Of a stretch of 64,000 nucleotides of DNA, positions 36,567 to 45,243 are shown piece by piece. Source of the DNA: CAWABB01 sp963701735 (lineage in GTDB: Bacteria; Bacteroidota; Ignavibacteria; UBA10030; UBA6906); the NCBI GenBank assembly GCA_963701735.1, contig CAVPBI010000002.1, positions 186,001 to 250,000 on the forward strand, given 5' to 3'. The notes beneath the pieces are model-generated. The model saw only the letters and a program-made list of their open reading frames with translations. It was not told the DNA's origin and searched no databases. The position numbers and the translations under genes are program-made. Numbering within the stretch: the stretch's first letter is position 1; every line of letters starts with the position of its first letter.

Positions 36567-38486
36567 TTATTTGAGTATGAGCATGCGTTTCGTGAGCGAT
36601 GGGCCGCTGCCCGCATCCAGCCTGTAGAAGTAGACACCGCTGGCAAGTCCGCGCGCGTCAAAGGTCGCCAAGGTAGGTCCCGGCCGGGCGCACGTCATCA
36701 ACAAGTGCCGCTACCTCCTGCCCGAGCAGACTATACACCTTCAGCGACACCCGACCGGACTCTGGAACCTGGAAGCGGATCGAGGTTGAGGGATTGAACG
36801 GATTCGGATAATTCTGGTCCAGTGAAATCCCTGACGGCAGTTCGTCCGCGATCGGTGCGACGGACGTCACCGCAGTCCGCACCGAAGCGCACCTGTCCGC
36901 GGATCTCTCCTCCCGGGTGGGCGGTCGTATGGAAGTTCGCATAGATGTGACCTGCCAGCAGGGAATCCACAAGCGCCCGGGTCAACGGCTGTGACGGGCT
37001 GTTCGTGGACCAGTTGTCCGCGATCGTCGCCGATGCGGGATCGGTCGCCCCTGCGATGTTCCTCACCACTGGCCCGTTCGCTCCGGCCGGCGCCGCATGG
37101 AAATGCCCGCCGATCGAGAGTGGACCTGTGAGATCAAAGTACGTAATTGTATATTCAATGTCCTTCCGCTCCGCATTCAAGACCAGGGACCCGGCCCCAC
37201 GCCCCGCAGTGGCAACAGCGGGGACCTCCTGATCGCCGTCAAGCAGAATTGCGAACCCGACACCGGTTGTGAGATGCACCTGATCTCTGATCTCGCCGCC
37301 AGGATTCGCGGCCGTGTGGAAGTTCACGTAGATCCTCCCGGCCAGCAGCGACTCCACCAGCGCAACGGTCAGCGGTTGGGAATCGGTAGTGGTCCATGTC
37401 CCCGCGTACGTGGCTGAGGCAGGGCCGCCGCCTGCGGCGAACCCCCGCACGACCGGTCCATTCAGACCCGCGTCACCGGCATGAAAATGCCCGCCGGCAC
37501 TCAACGGCCCCGTCAGGCCGAAATACGTGATCTCGTAGCGCAACTCATTCCGGGCATCGTTCAGCGTGAATGAGCCCGTCCCCTTCCCGTCCGCGGTCAC
37601 CGTGCCGGGCTCGTTGGAGGATTCGAGCCATGAGAAGAAGCTCGTGCCGCCCTGCAGGTCCAGCTGCCCTCTGATCTCCCCTCCCGGGTTCGCGGTGGTG
37701 TGGAAGTTCACATAGAAGCGTCCCGCGATGAGCGAATCCACGAGCGCCGGCGTGAGCGGCGTGCTGTCCGTGGACTTCCAGGTTCCCCTTGATGGCATCC
37801 GATGCCGGGACTGCCGCCCGATGCGATTCCAAGCGCCACCGGTCCCGATACGCCGCGGGCGCCCACGTGAATGTGGCCCCCGGCAGTGAGCGGACCGCTC
37901 AAGTTTCGGTAGGTCAGATAGTACTCCAGCTGTGATCGATCAGGAGAGAGGACAAACACGCCCGTCCCCATGGCATCGGTCGTCACGGGATTCGGCTCCT
38001 GCGCCCCGGAGAGGCTGGCGGCGAAGTGCAGGCCTGTCGCAAGCGTGACCTGTCCGCGGATCTCGCCTGCCGGGTTGGCATTCGTGTGGAAGTTCACATA
38101 GACCCGGCCGGTGAGGAGCGACTCAATAAGTGCCGGAGTGAGCGGCTGGGCATCGGTGCTCCGCCAGACTCCGCTGACAATCCCCGAGGGCGCCGCCCCC
38201 GCCTCTGCGATAACCCGCACGACGGCGCCATTGATTCCCGGGGACCCCACGTGGAAATGCCCACCCACCGAGAGCGCACCCGTCAGTCCCTGATAGGAGA
38301 TGACATACGCAAGTTCGGTGAAGGTGTCATTCAGCGTGAACGAGCCGGATCCGATCCCGTGACGGCGGAGGGCGGCACGCTCTGCCCGGCGTTCAGCGTT
38401 GCCGAAAAATGAATCTGAGCATTCGCCAGACCGGCTCCCGTGAGCATGAGAGTGGCCAGCGCAAGGACGTATCGAAATGGATTCAT
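36567..38486 (-). CDS. Secreted four-repeat CHRD protein with T9SS sorting domain (frame broken several times)
   Basis: ATG 38486 opens signal peptide MNPFRYVLALATLMLTGAG. Four CHRD repeats follow, each with GGHFHxGxxGxNGxVV and YVNFHTxxNPxGEIRGQ blocks. The C-terminal sorting domain LDQNYPNPFNPSTSIRF ... GVYFYRLDAG ... KRMLILK ends at TAA 36567. Similarity hops frame near 38355, 37800, 36885 and 36665, so at least four indels interrupt one protein of about 635 residues. The C-terminal domain directs type IX secretion to the cell surface in FCB bacteria. CHRD function in bacteria is unknown. Second-to-fourth repeats are highly regular. Confidence 0.8.
36890..38390 (-). repeat. Four tandem CHRD-encoding repeats, about 385 bp each
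   Basis: The GGHFH/GGHIH codons recur near 38265, 37880, 37490 and 37110, a period of about 385 bp (128 codons). Each unit also carries PLT-AL(V/I)-SLL-GR-YVNFHT and NP-GEIR-Q. The near-equal spacing suggests expansion by unit duplication. Confidence 0.75.
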
Positions 38487-38518
38487 GACTGCCTCTTTCT
38501 GTGATTGCGATGCATAGA

Positions 38519-38725
38519 TTACGCCGACCGCTTCATGGTCTTGATCTTCAGCGCGGCGTACAGCGGACAGAACCCCATGGCGCTGGTTGCAAGAAACACG
38601 ACCGCGAGGATTCCGAGGATCACGGCGAGCGTGCCAGTGACCTGTCCTCCGATGATCAGGACCCCGATGGCCAGCCCGACAAGCGTCCGGATGACGCGGT
38701 CTGCCGAGCCCATATTCTTGTTCAT
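38519..38725 (-). CDS. DUF2892 (YgaP-like) inner-membrane protein
   Basis: A 68-residue protein. The start MNKNMGSADRVIRTLVGLAIGVLI is the DUF2892 signature (N-x-G-x-x-D-R-x-x-R). Two transmembrane helices (about 15-30 and 32-50) and the ending GFCPLYAALKIKT follow. In other bacteria this fold is the membrane part of rhodanese YgaP or stands alone; a role in handling sulfur or small thiols is only suggestive. The conserved Cys in GFCPLY is present. It lies between the DUF4382-like and CHRD genes in the operon. Confidence 0.88.
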   Translation of the reverse strand: MNKNMGSADRVIRTLVGLAIGVLIIGGQVTGTLAVILGILAVVFLATSAMGFCPLYAALKIKTMKRSA

Positions 38726-38794
38726 GACTGCTCCCGTTGAGGTACGTGTGATTGCAGGTGTTTCGGATGCGTCAGCAATCGTGCCGACGCCCGT

Positions 38795-39484
38795 TTAGTC
38801 GTTGTCGCCGTCTCTATCATCGTCGGGGAAGGCTTTGTCAAACGAACCCTTGATATTGTCTTCGATTATCCGCGCGTCGTCCGCGCGAAGCGGATCGAGC
38901 GCGCCCGCAGGGCCCTGGAACCATTGCGCGACGTTGACGACCATCGTCAGATTTGTGGTCCGGTCTTCTGAAACGACGAGCGGCGGCTGGATGACAACCT
39001 CCTGGTCAGCCGATTCGCCGGAGCGGAAGAGGAAGGGCGCGCCCGACGATGTGCCCCTGACGACCGTTGAATACCGTTCATTGCCGCTGGACCCTGTGCG
39101 GAAGTCCGGATCCGAGATCTGCTCGAAGTCTTCAGGCTTATGAAGCTTGAAGCGCACCCGGTCGTACGTACCGGGCTGAACCTCCTGCGCAACGACTTGC
39201 GTGAGGCCGCCCGTTAGGTTGAGCGTCACGACGATCGAGCCCGTTGCGACATCAGCCGAATCGTCGGAGAGTGCCGAGTGAAACGTAATGGCCTTCAGCA
39301 GGATCTTGGCCGATGAAACCTCGACCCCTGTGGAGGAGACTTTTCCCGCCGCTCCTGCTCCGGTGGTCAGGCTGACGGTGACCGTGGGCTTCTGCGGCGC
39401 CATGGCCTCGTCCTGACAGCCGGCGAGAAGTGGCGCAAGCGCAACCGCAACCGTCAGTGGGGCAATGAATCGCGCTGGTGACAT
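38795..39484 (-). CDS. DUF4382-like lipoprotein
   Basis: 229 residues from ATG 39484, preceded by GGAGGGA. The signal peptide has lipobox LLAGC (Cys about 22). The body is beta-rich (TVTVSLTTGAG, SSTGVEVSSAKILLKAITFHSA, VVTLNLTGGLTQVVAQEVQPGTYDRVRFKLH), the pattern of DUF4382 carbohydrate/metal-binding-like beta-sandwiches. The C terminus is very acidic (DDDRDGDND), possibly metal-binding. It is the first gene downstream of the sigma-54 promoter at 39545-39560. The assignment to DUF4382 is by pattern and moderate. Confidence 0.75.
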   Translation of the reverse strand: MSPARFIAPLTVAVALAPLLAGCQDEAMAPQKPTVTVSLTTGAGAAGKVSSTGVEVSSAKILLKAITFHSALSDDSADVATGSIVVTLNLTGGLTQVVAQEVQPGTYDRVRFKLHKPEDFEQISDPDFRTGSSGNERYSTVVRGTSSGAPFLFRSGESADQEVVIQPPLVVSEDRTTNLTMVVNVAQWFQGPAGALDPLRADDARIIEDNIKGSFDKAFPDDDRDGDND

Positions 39485-39544
39485 TCGGGTCCCTCCATGA
39501 ATTTGGTAGAACGCGCAGTGGCGCACTTGATATGCCGGTGGTAT

Positions 39545-39560
39545 TTCAAGCCCCGTGCCA
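39545..39560 (-). promoter_or_regulatory. Sigma-54 (-24/-12) promoter
   Basis: Reading leftward: TGGCAC-GGGGC-TTGAA, matching the sigma-54 pattern TGGCAC-N5-TTGCW except at one position (A for C after TTG). It lies 60 bp upstream of the lipoprotein ATG at 39484, giving a leader of about 50 bases. The adjacent NtrC-family regulator makes the site credible. Confidence 0.65.
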
Positions 39561-39674
39561 CGGCGGGAAACCCGCAGGGAGGCGGAATACCGATGACAAT
39601 GGAGCGTTCTTGTGGGGCCCGAGGGGGAGCAGGGAATTCATGCCACACCCCGGGTGAGGAGGCGGACAGCTGGA

Positions 39675-39692
39675 TGTGGCGTGCATGCCACA
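39675..39692. promoter_or_regulatory. Candidate upstream activator site for the NtrC-family regulator
   Basis: An 18-bp near-perfect palindrome, TGTGGC-N6-GCCACA, about 115 bp upstream of the sigma-54 -24 element and about 140-155 bp upstream of the expected start, the usual range for bacterial enhancer-binding proteins. A further half-site ATGCCACA lies at 39640-39647. The 308-bp gap 39485-39792 holds no gene. Confidence 0.5.
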
Positions 39693-39792
39693 ACGGGGAG
39701 AGACTCAATGCAAGCCACGACGGAGCTCGTAGGAGGCCGGGGCGTGGCCTTCGGGAGCCTGGGCTGAAGCGCGCAGAAGGCTGCGGCTGCGC

Positions 39793-41210
39793 TTACGCGC
39801 GATATGCGGCCGGGTCGATCGAATGCTCGGCGAGTTTGCGGTAGACGGTCTTCCTGTCCACCTCCATCAGCCGCGCTATCTGGTTGATGTTGCCCTTATG
39901 CTCCCGCATGAGACGGAGCAGATATCGCTCCTCCGCGACGCGCACAATCACTCCGAGATAGTCGCGGTACGGAACATCGAGGCCGGGGACGGCGGGCTGT
40001 TCATCCCCCGCGAGCACGTGATCGGCGGTACCGGGAAGTTCGAGGTGGGTGATCGTGTCCCCGGGCGTCTTGAGCAGCGCACGTTTGATCAGGTTTTCGA
40101 GCTCGCGGACATTCCCGCGCCAGGGATATGCAACCATCTCGCCGATGACGTCAGGACTGATGGAGGTGACGCGCCCACCCGCAAGCTGAGCGTGAAGCCG
40201 GAGGAAATGTTCAGCAAGCAACGGGATGTCCTCCACGCGTTCGCGGAGCGGAGGCAGCGTGATCGGAAAAACATTCAGACGGTAGAAGAGATCTTCGCGG
40301 AAATCCCCCGCAGGCAACCATCACGTCAAGGTTACGGTTGGTCGCTGCCACGACGCGAGTGTCAACGGTGACGGTTTTCCCTCCCCCGACACGTTGAAAG
40401 GTCTTCTCTTGCAGGACCCGGAGAAGTTTCCCCTGCACCGCTGCCGGCATCTCTCCGATCTCATCCAGGAAGAGGGTCCCCGTGTGCGCCTCTTCGAACT
40501 TCCCTGTTCGCTGCCTGTCCGCCCCCGTGAACGAACCCCTTTCGTGGCCAAAGAGCTCGCTTTCGAGCAGCTGTTCCGGCAGCGCCGTGCAGTTCACGGC
40601 AACGAACGGGCTCGACGTCCGGTCTACTGTTGAAGTGCAGTGCCCGTGCGACGAGCTCCTTCCCGGTGCCGCTTTCGCCAAGGATCAACACTGTCACGTC
40701 CGTGTCGGCAACCTGTGCGACCTGGGTGATCACGTCCCGCATCACGCTGCTGCGCGAGACCATCCCGCCCAGACTGTACTTCGTCTGGACAACGTCGCGA
40801 AGCGATTTGAGCTCCCGCTCTTGACGCTGCTGGTCCAGCGCGCGCCGGATCTTGATCAACAGCTCGTCGTTGTTGGACGGCTTGGTCAGGTAGTCGGTGG
40901 CGCCGAGCCGCATGGCTTCGACGGCCGTCTGGATGGAACCGAATCCCGTCACCATGATCACAGGCAGATCAGGCCACTGCTGCTTGACGCTGCGAAGAAG
41001 GTCGATGCCGCTTCCGCTCCCCATCACAAGATCGGAAAGGAGCAGATCGCATCGCTGGGCAGCGAGGATATCGAGCGCTTTCGTGACGCCGTCGGCCAGC
41101 GTCACCTTGTAGCCCTCGTCCTCGAGCACGGTGCGGGTCGCCAGCCGGAAAGCTCCGTCGTCATCCGTCACGAGGATGTGTTCGTTCAGGCGTGCGTTAG
41201 TGTTTGTCAT
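39793..41210 (-). CDS. NtrC-family sigma-54-dependent response regulator (frame broken twice)
   Basis: Receiver domain about 10-125: acidic pocket DDD at 16-18, phospho-acceptor Asp60 (LLLSD), Lys in LTKPSNN. AAA+ domain: Walker A GESGTGKE, the sigma-54 contact loop as GSFTGA in ESELFGHERGSFTGADRQ, Walker B GTLFLDEIGEM, NLDVMVA and DFREDLFYRLNVFPI. C-terminal Fis-type helix-turn-helix: INQIARLMEVDRKTVYRKL. Frame breaks fall near 40615-40630 and 40310-40325. Its start overlaps the 3' end of the kinase gene by 14 bases, so they are one two-component system. It probably activates the sigma-54 promoter just downstream. Confidence 0.88.
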
Positions 41211-42782
41211 CGTGCGCGTCTCCGGACGGTAGCGTGATCGTGAACCGTGTTCCCTTGCCGGCTGTGCTCTGGACGGTGATCGCGCCGCCGTGCTGGTGAA
41301 CAATTCCGTGCGTGACCGACAGGCCAAGGCCGACCCCGCTTACCTCTTTCTTTGTTGAGAAAAAGGCGTCGAAAATGCGATCGAAGATGTTCAGGAGGAA
41401 TGCCTGTGCCGGTGTCGTCCACATGGACCACGAAGTTGTTTCCCTCCGCCCGCGCCCCGATCGAGATCGTCCCACCATGCGGCATCGCATCCCGCGAGTT
41501 CAGAAGAAGATTCAGGAACACCTGCTTCAATTTGTCCCTGGATCCGCGGACTGCAGGGAGTCCGGGGCCCGCCGATACGTCGATCGAAATACCCTGCCCC
41601 GCGAACGATTCCCGGTACATGCGAACAACGTCTTCCACGAGGTCCATCACATTCACCGGTGAGCGCTCCACCTGAACCGGAGCGCCGCGGTACATGTCCA
41701 GCATCTGCCGCGTCAATCCCGCAAGGCGGTTCACCTCGTCCAGCGCCACCGACACCAGCTCGTGCACAGGATCATCGGGGCGGATCTTCCGGAGCGACGA
41801 GGACAGGAGGCTCTGGATGTTATGGACGGGGTTATTGATCTCGTGCGAAAGCTGGGCGGTCAGCGTGCCAGTCAGCGCGAGACGTTCGCTGCGCACGAGG
41901 TCTTCCTGTGTCCTGCGCAGGCGTTCGAGTGCCTCTTCGATGTCACGGTTCTTCCGCGACAGCTCCACGGTTGGCGTGATCGAGCTCACCGATCTTCTGC
42001 CTGAGCGAGAGACGCATGTCGTCGAACCTTGCTGCAAGGAACCGGAGCTCGTCTCCCGCATCCGACTCCTGCGCCGCCCGGGGGGTGGCGGACTCGAGGT
42101 CGCCCTTGCTGATCGCGCGGGTGGCCGCAACCAGCCGGTCCACCGGCCTGGTGACGAACCGCGTGAACATGAACGACGAGACAAAGATGACGAGCCCCGT
42201 GAATCCCAGGAAGATGAGGAGCGACCGTGTCCAGTTCGCCCTGGTCGCCGCGGTCATATCTGCAAAGGAAACGCTGAGGTCTGCCGCGCCGAGCGTGTAG
42301 CCCAGGGGGACAGCATGGCACTCCTGGCAGGTCTTTGTCGCAGTGAATGGGATGACACCTCGGAACCGATCGCCCTCCCGAACGAACTCGGGGGTTCCGC
42401 TCTCCAGTGCCTTCCGTGTCATCGGGTCGCGCGCACCGATGTCGACGAACCGGCGGCTGGTGGCGGCCTTCGGCACCGCAGGCTGCGCTTCCTTGCGCAG
42501 CCGGAGATCATTCACCACGAGCCGCACCGTCTCGAACCGCTCGATGGTGTTCACCCGCTCGATAAACGCAGTATCGACTTCCAGATTCGTCACCATCATG
42601 CTGACCAGGGATTCCCGGAGGATGTCGGCATGGGTGTGGGCGGACAGCTGTGCCTGCCCCACCATTTCGCGCTCCTGGAACCGGTTCTGGAGGAGCACGC
42701 TGACTGAGATGAACAGGAGGAACAGGGGGAGAATCCCCAGGAGGATCTTCCGGGAGAGCGGCAGACGTTGCAGAATGCGCAT
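41197..42782 (-). CDS. Sensor histidine kinase with periplasmic c-heme motif (frame broken twice)
   Basis: Transmembrane segments lie at 12-31 and 186-206, flanking a periplasmic domain with TKTCQECHAVPLGYTLGAADL; CQECH at 152-156 is a covalent heme site. The sensor resembles DUF3365/Tll0287-type c-heme sensors. HAMP follows (TRPVDRLVAATRAISKGDL). A coiled coil, then the phospho-His in LTAQLSHEINNPVHNIQ and ATPase motifs NLLLNSRDAMPHGG, DDTGTGIPPE and GVGLGLSVTHGIV complete the kinase. Breaks fall near 41965-41978 and 41395-41405. About 525 residues. It probably senses redox state, O2, NO or CO through the heme and phosphorylates the adjacent regulator. Confidence 0.86.
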
Positions 42783-42826
42783 GGAACGGCCGGTAATTGG
42801 TGGACGGCGACAGGCAGATTCGGCTC

Positions 42827-42855
42827 AAGGTACCTGTTTGACGAAAGAGAATCAA
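42827..42855 (-). promoter_or_regulatory. Promoter of the heme-sensor two-component system
   Basis: Reading leftward: TTGATT (42855-42850), 17-bp spacer, TACCTT (42832-42827) then G. It lies 45 bp upstream of the kinase ATG at 42782. Confidence 0.6.
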
Positions 42856-42867
42856 AAAACCGCCTTC

Positions 42868-42896
42868 TTGAACCTCCACAGCCGGATGCCTATATT
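42868..42896 (+). promoter_or_regulatory. Promoter of the 42.9-47.2 kb operon
   Basis: TTGAAC (42868-42873), 17-bp spacer, TATATT (42891-42896) then G. It is divergent from and 13 bp apart from the kinase promoter. The predicted start is near 42903, so ATG 42906 would be nearly leaderless; ATG 42930 is an alternative start. Confidence 0.55.
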
Positions 42897-42905
42897 GTAT
42901 ATTCG

Positions 42906-43358
42906 ATGTGCGTTTCACATCGCACGCTGATGACGCTCAAGCTCCTCGACACTCTCTCTGCTGGCCGCACTGGACTCCGCCTCCCGCGGACAGCTGAAGC
43001 AGCGCGACGATCTCGGCGTATTGCTTGACCTGGGGGCGCTCCCCGGAGCAGTCTGCCATCACTCGTCGACCTGGCATTTCGCTCGAAATTCCTGACGCGC
43101 ACATTCGGCATCATGCAGAGGATCGGCCGCGAAGGGAATGGTTACGACAGGCTGGAAACGGAATTCGCCGTCAACATGGACGCGGCCCGCGGCCATCTGC
43201 GCTCACTTCTTTCCGGTGCCCCGGACAACATCCGAGACCGCTTCTCTTCCTCATACCTCGCATTGACCCCCGGCGGGCTCAGCAACCTGATGGCGCTCCT
43301 GGGCGACCTCGCGTGGTACAAGAACTGGCTCCTCGACAGCAAGCAGGCGCGCGCATGA
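42906..43358 (+). CDS. Unknown helical protein (frame broken)
   Basis: The protein pieces together from three frames: MTLKLLDTLS (ATG 42906 or 42930), LAALDSASRGQLKQRDDLGVLLDLGALP, then LPSLVDLAFRSKFLTRTFGIMQRIGREGNGYDRLETEF to TGA 43358. Breaks are near 42960 and 43045. About 140 residues, helical, no signal peptide. I recognise no family. The last part (FSSSYLALTPGGLSNLMALLGDLAWYKNWLLD) looks well formed and is followed by an ATGA overlap with the next gene. It is the first gene of a coupled operon. Confidence 0.5.
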
Positions 43359-43903
43359 CGGACAATCGCCCGGACGCCAGGCTGCAGGACCGCGTCTTCC
43401 GGTTGGCGCTGGTCGTCCTCCTGATGGCAACCATTGTGTGGTTCGGCGCGAGCATCATGCGCATGATGCTCTGGAGCGAGCTGTTGAAGCCGGGCACGCT
43501 GCAGTTCGAGGACTATATCGCCCCCGAGGCGGAACGTGAGATCTACCGGCTGCTCTCGATGGCCTCGGCCTACGCCATCGGCGGATACGTGCTCGTCATC
43601 ATGAGCAGCGCCGTGGTGCTCGCCACCTCTCCCCTGCGGCCAAAAGAACACGGCTGGCTTATGCTGAGCGCCCTCCTCCTCTTTCTCTTCGTCCCCGTCG
43701 AGGTGTACACCGCGTATCTCGATCTCAAGATGATCTACATGGAATTCTACACGGCGGAGGCCCGCGCCTCGTTTCGCGAACTCTTTCTCGCCCGCGTCGG
43801 CGCCCTCGCCGGCGCCCCCTTCATCGCACAGCTCTGCTACATCACCATCATCGCGGTGGTGGTATTCCAGCCGTTCCGAAAACGTTTTGCGTCAGCGCCA
43901 TGA
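43355..43903 (+). CDS. Unknown four-helix membrane protein
   Basis: 182 residues with about four transmembrane helices (about 16-36, 65-85, 97-115 and 155-175). Charged loops between them include EDYIAPEAEREIYRLLSM and YLDLKMIYMEFYTAEARASF. The ATG overlaps the stop of the preceding gene, and its own stop overlaps the next ATG, so it is translated as part of one unit. No family recognised and no conserved metal or catalytic motif seen. Confidence 0.75.
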   Translation: MTDNRPDARLQDRVFRLALVVLLMATIVWFGASIMRMMLWSELLKPGTLQFEDYIAPEAEREIYRLLSMASAYAIGGYVLVIMSSAVVLATSPLRPKEHGWLMLSALLLFLFVPVEVYTAYLDLKMIYMEFYTAEARASFRELFLARVGALAGAPFIAQLCYITIIAVVVFQPFRKRFASAP

Positions 43904-44172
43904 AAGCCGAGGAAATCATCGAAGAGCTGCAGGATGTCGCCAGGCAGATCGGCATCACCGTCCGGTTCGAGAAGGGTGATTTCGAGGGCGGATACTGTGT
44001 GCTGCGGGATCAGCACCTCGTGCTGATCAACAGGCGGCTCATGCCCTCGCGCAAAGCCTCCACACTGGCGCTCGCGCTGCAGAACATCGGCCTGGAGACG
44101 ATCTTCCTGAAGCCTGCCATCCGCCAGTTCATCGAAGACGAGGCAGTGAAAGCCTCGCGGGAGGCGCGATGA
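43900..44172 (+). CDS. Small conserved-looking protein (90 aa)
   Basis: 90 residues, starting MKAEEIIEELQDVARQIGITVRFEKGDFEGGYCVLRDQHLVLIN. The central CVLRDQHLVLINRRLMPSRKASTLALALQ segment and the DDE-rich tail look like a small alpha/beta domain. Similar short proteins occur in FCB genomes, but I cannot name the family. ATGA overlaps at both ends place it firmly in the operon. Confidence 0.75.
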   Translation: MKAEEIIEELQDVARQIGITVRFEKGDFEGGYCVLRDQHLVLINRRLMPSRKASTLALALQNIGLETIFLKPAIRQFIEDEAVKASREAR

Positions 44173-44867
44173 TCAAGGCCGTGATTTTTGACCTCGACAA
44201 TACACTCGTGGATTTCATGAGCATGAAGCGGCAGGCCATCGATGCCGCGATCCAGTCGATGATCGACGCGGGGCTGAGGCTGAGCCCCGGCGCCGTCCGC
44301 GAACGCATCGACGCGATCTACAAGGAGCGGGGCATCGAGTTCCAGAACGTCTTCGACCAGCTGCTCTACGATGTCTTCCAGAAGGTCGACTACAAGATCC
44401 TCTCCGCTGGCATCGTTGCATACCGCCGGGCCCGCGAGGCGGCGCTGGTTCCGTATCCGCATGTGAACATGACGCTGCTCGCGCTCCTGAAGCGCGGGAT
44501 CAAGCTCGCCGTGGTCAGTGACGCGCCCAGCCGGGAGGCGTGGCTCCGCCTTTGCTACCTGAACCTCCAGCACGCATTCGACGTGGTCGTCACGTTCGAG
44601 GACACTGGCCAGCACAAGCCGAGCTCCGCGCCCTTCCTCAAGGCGCTCACCGGCCTGGGAGTCGAGGCGCACGAGACTCTCATGGTCGGCGACTGGCCGG
44701 AGCGGGACATGGTGGGGGCGGCAACCGTCGGCATCACCACCGTGTTCGCCCGGTATGGCGATACGTTCGGGACGATCCATTCCGGGGCAAAATACGACGT
44801 CAACGACATATCCGAGCTTCTGACTGTCATCGACAGGGAAAACGGGGTCCCGGGGGGCATCCGATGA
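44169..44867 (+). CDS. HAD-superfamily hydrolase
   Basis: 232 residues. Motif I FDLDNTLVD (catalytic Asp9 and Asp11), motif II VVSDAPS, motif III Lys in HKPSSAPF, and motif IV MVGDWPERDMVGA are all present, with a helical cap at about 20-90. This is the subclass I phosphatase layout of phosphoglycolate phosphatase and pyrimidine nucleotidase relatives. The ending includes a long C-terminal tail (DVNDISELLTVIDRENG). Substrate unknown. Coupled by ATGA overlaps to its neighbours. Confidence 0.9.
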   Translation: MIKAVIFDLDNTLVDFMSMKRQAIDAAIQSMIDAGLRLSPGAVRERIDAIYKERGIEFQNVFDQLLYDVFQKVDYKILSAGIVAYRRAREAALVPYPHVNMTLLALLKRGIKLAVVSDAPSREAWLRLCYLNLQHAFDVVVTFEDTGQHKPSSAPFLKALTGLGVEAHETLMVGDWPERDMVGAATVGITTVFARYGDTFGTIHSGAKYDVNDISELLTVIDRENGVPGGIR

Positions 44868-45241
44868 TCAAGGGGATCGGCGTCGACATCATCGAGATCG
44901 ATCGTATCCGTCGCCTGGCAGATGACAGCGGAGAGAGGTTCCTGCAGCGGGTGTTCACCGAGGGCGAGCTCCGGTACGCCGCCGGAAAGCACCATCAATA
45001 CCAGCACCTCGCGGCACGCTTCGCCGCCAAGGAGGCGGCGAGCAAGGCGCTGGCCACCGGATGGTCCGGGGCTTTCCGCTGGACGGACGTCGAGGTGGTC
45101 AACGACCCCACGGGCCAGCCGCGCATCGTGCTCCATGGCGAGCTCGAGAAGCTGCTGGCCGGCGCCACCGTCCATGTCACCATCTCCCACTCGGATTCCC
45201 ACGTCGTCGCGATGGTCGTCATCGAGGAACCCCGGCCGTGA
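44864..45241 (+). CDS. acpS: Holo-[acyl-carrier-protein] synthase
   Basis: 125 residues, the usual AcpS length. MIKGIGVDIIEIDRIRRLAD carries the Mg-binding Asp8, and LAARFAAKEAASKAL carries the second metal ligand Glu. VHVTISHSDSHVVAMV is the C-terminal signature. The enzyme attaches 4'-phosphopantetheine from CoA to acyl carrier protein, a step needed for fatty acid synthesis. It overlaps the HAD gene by four bases and is followed after two bases by a histidine kinase gene. Confidence 0.95.
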   Translation: MIKGIGVDIIEIDRIRRLADDSGERFLQRVFTEGELRYAAGKHHQYQHLAARFAAKEAASKALATGWSGAFRWTDVEVVNDPTGQPRIVLHGELEKLLAGATVHVTISHSDSHVVAMVVIEEPRP

Positions 45242-45243
45242 GG

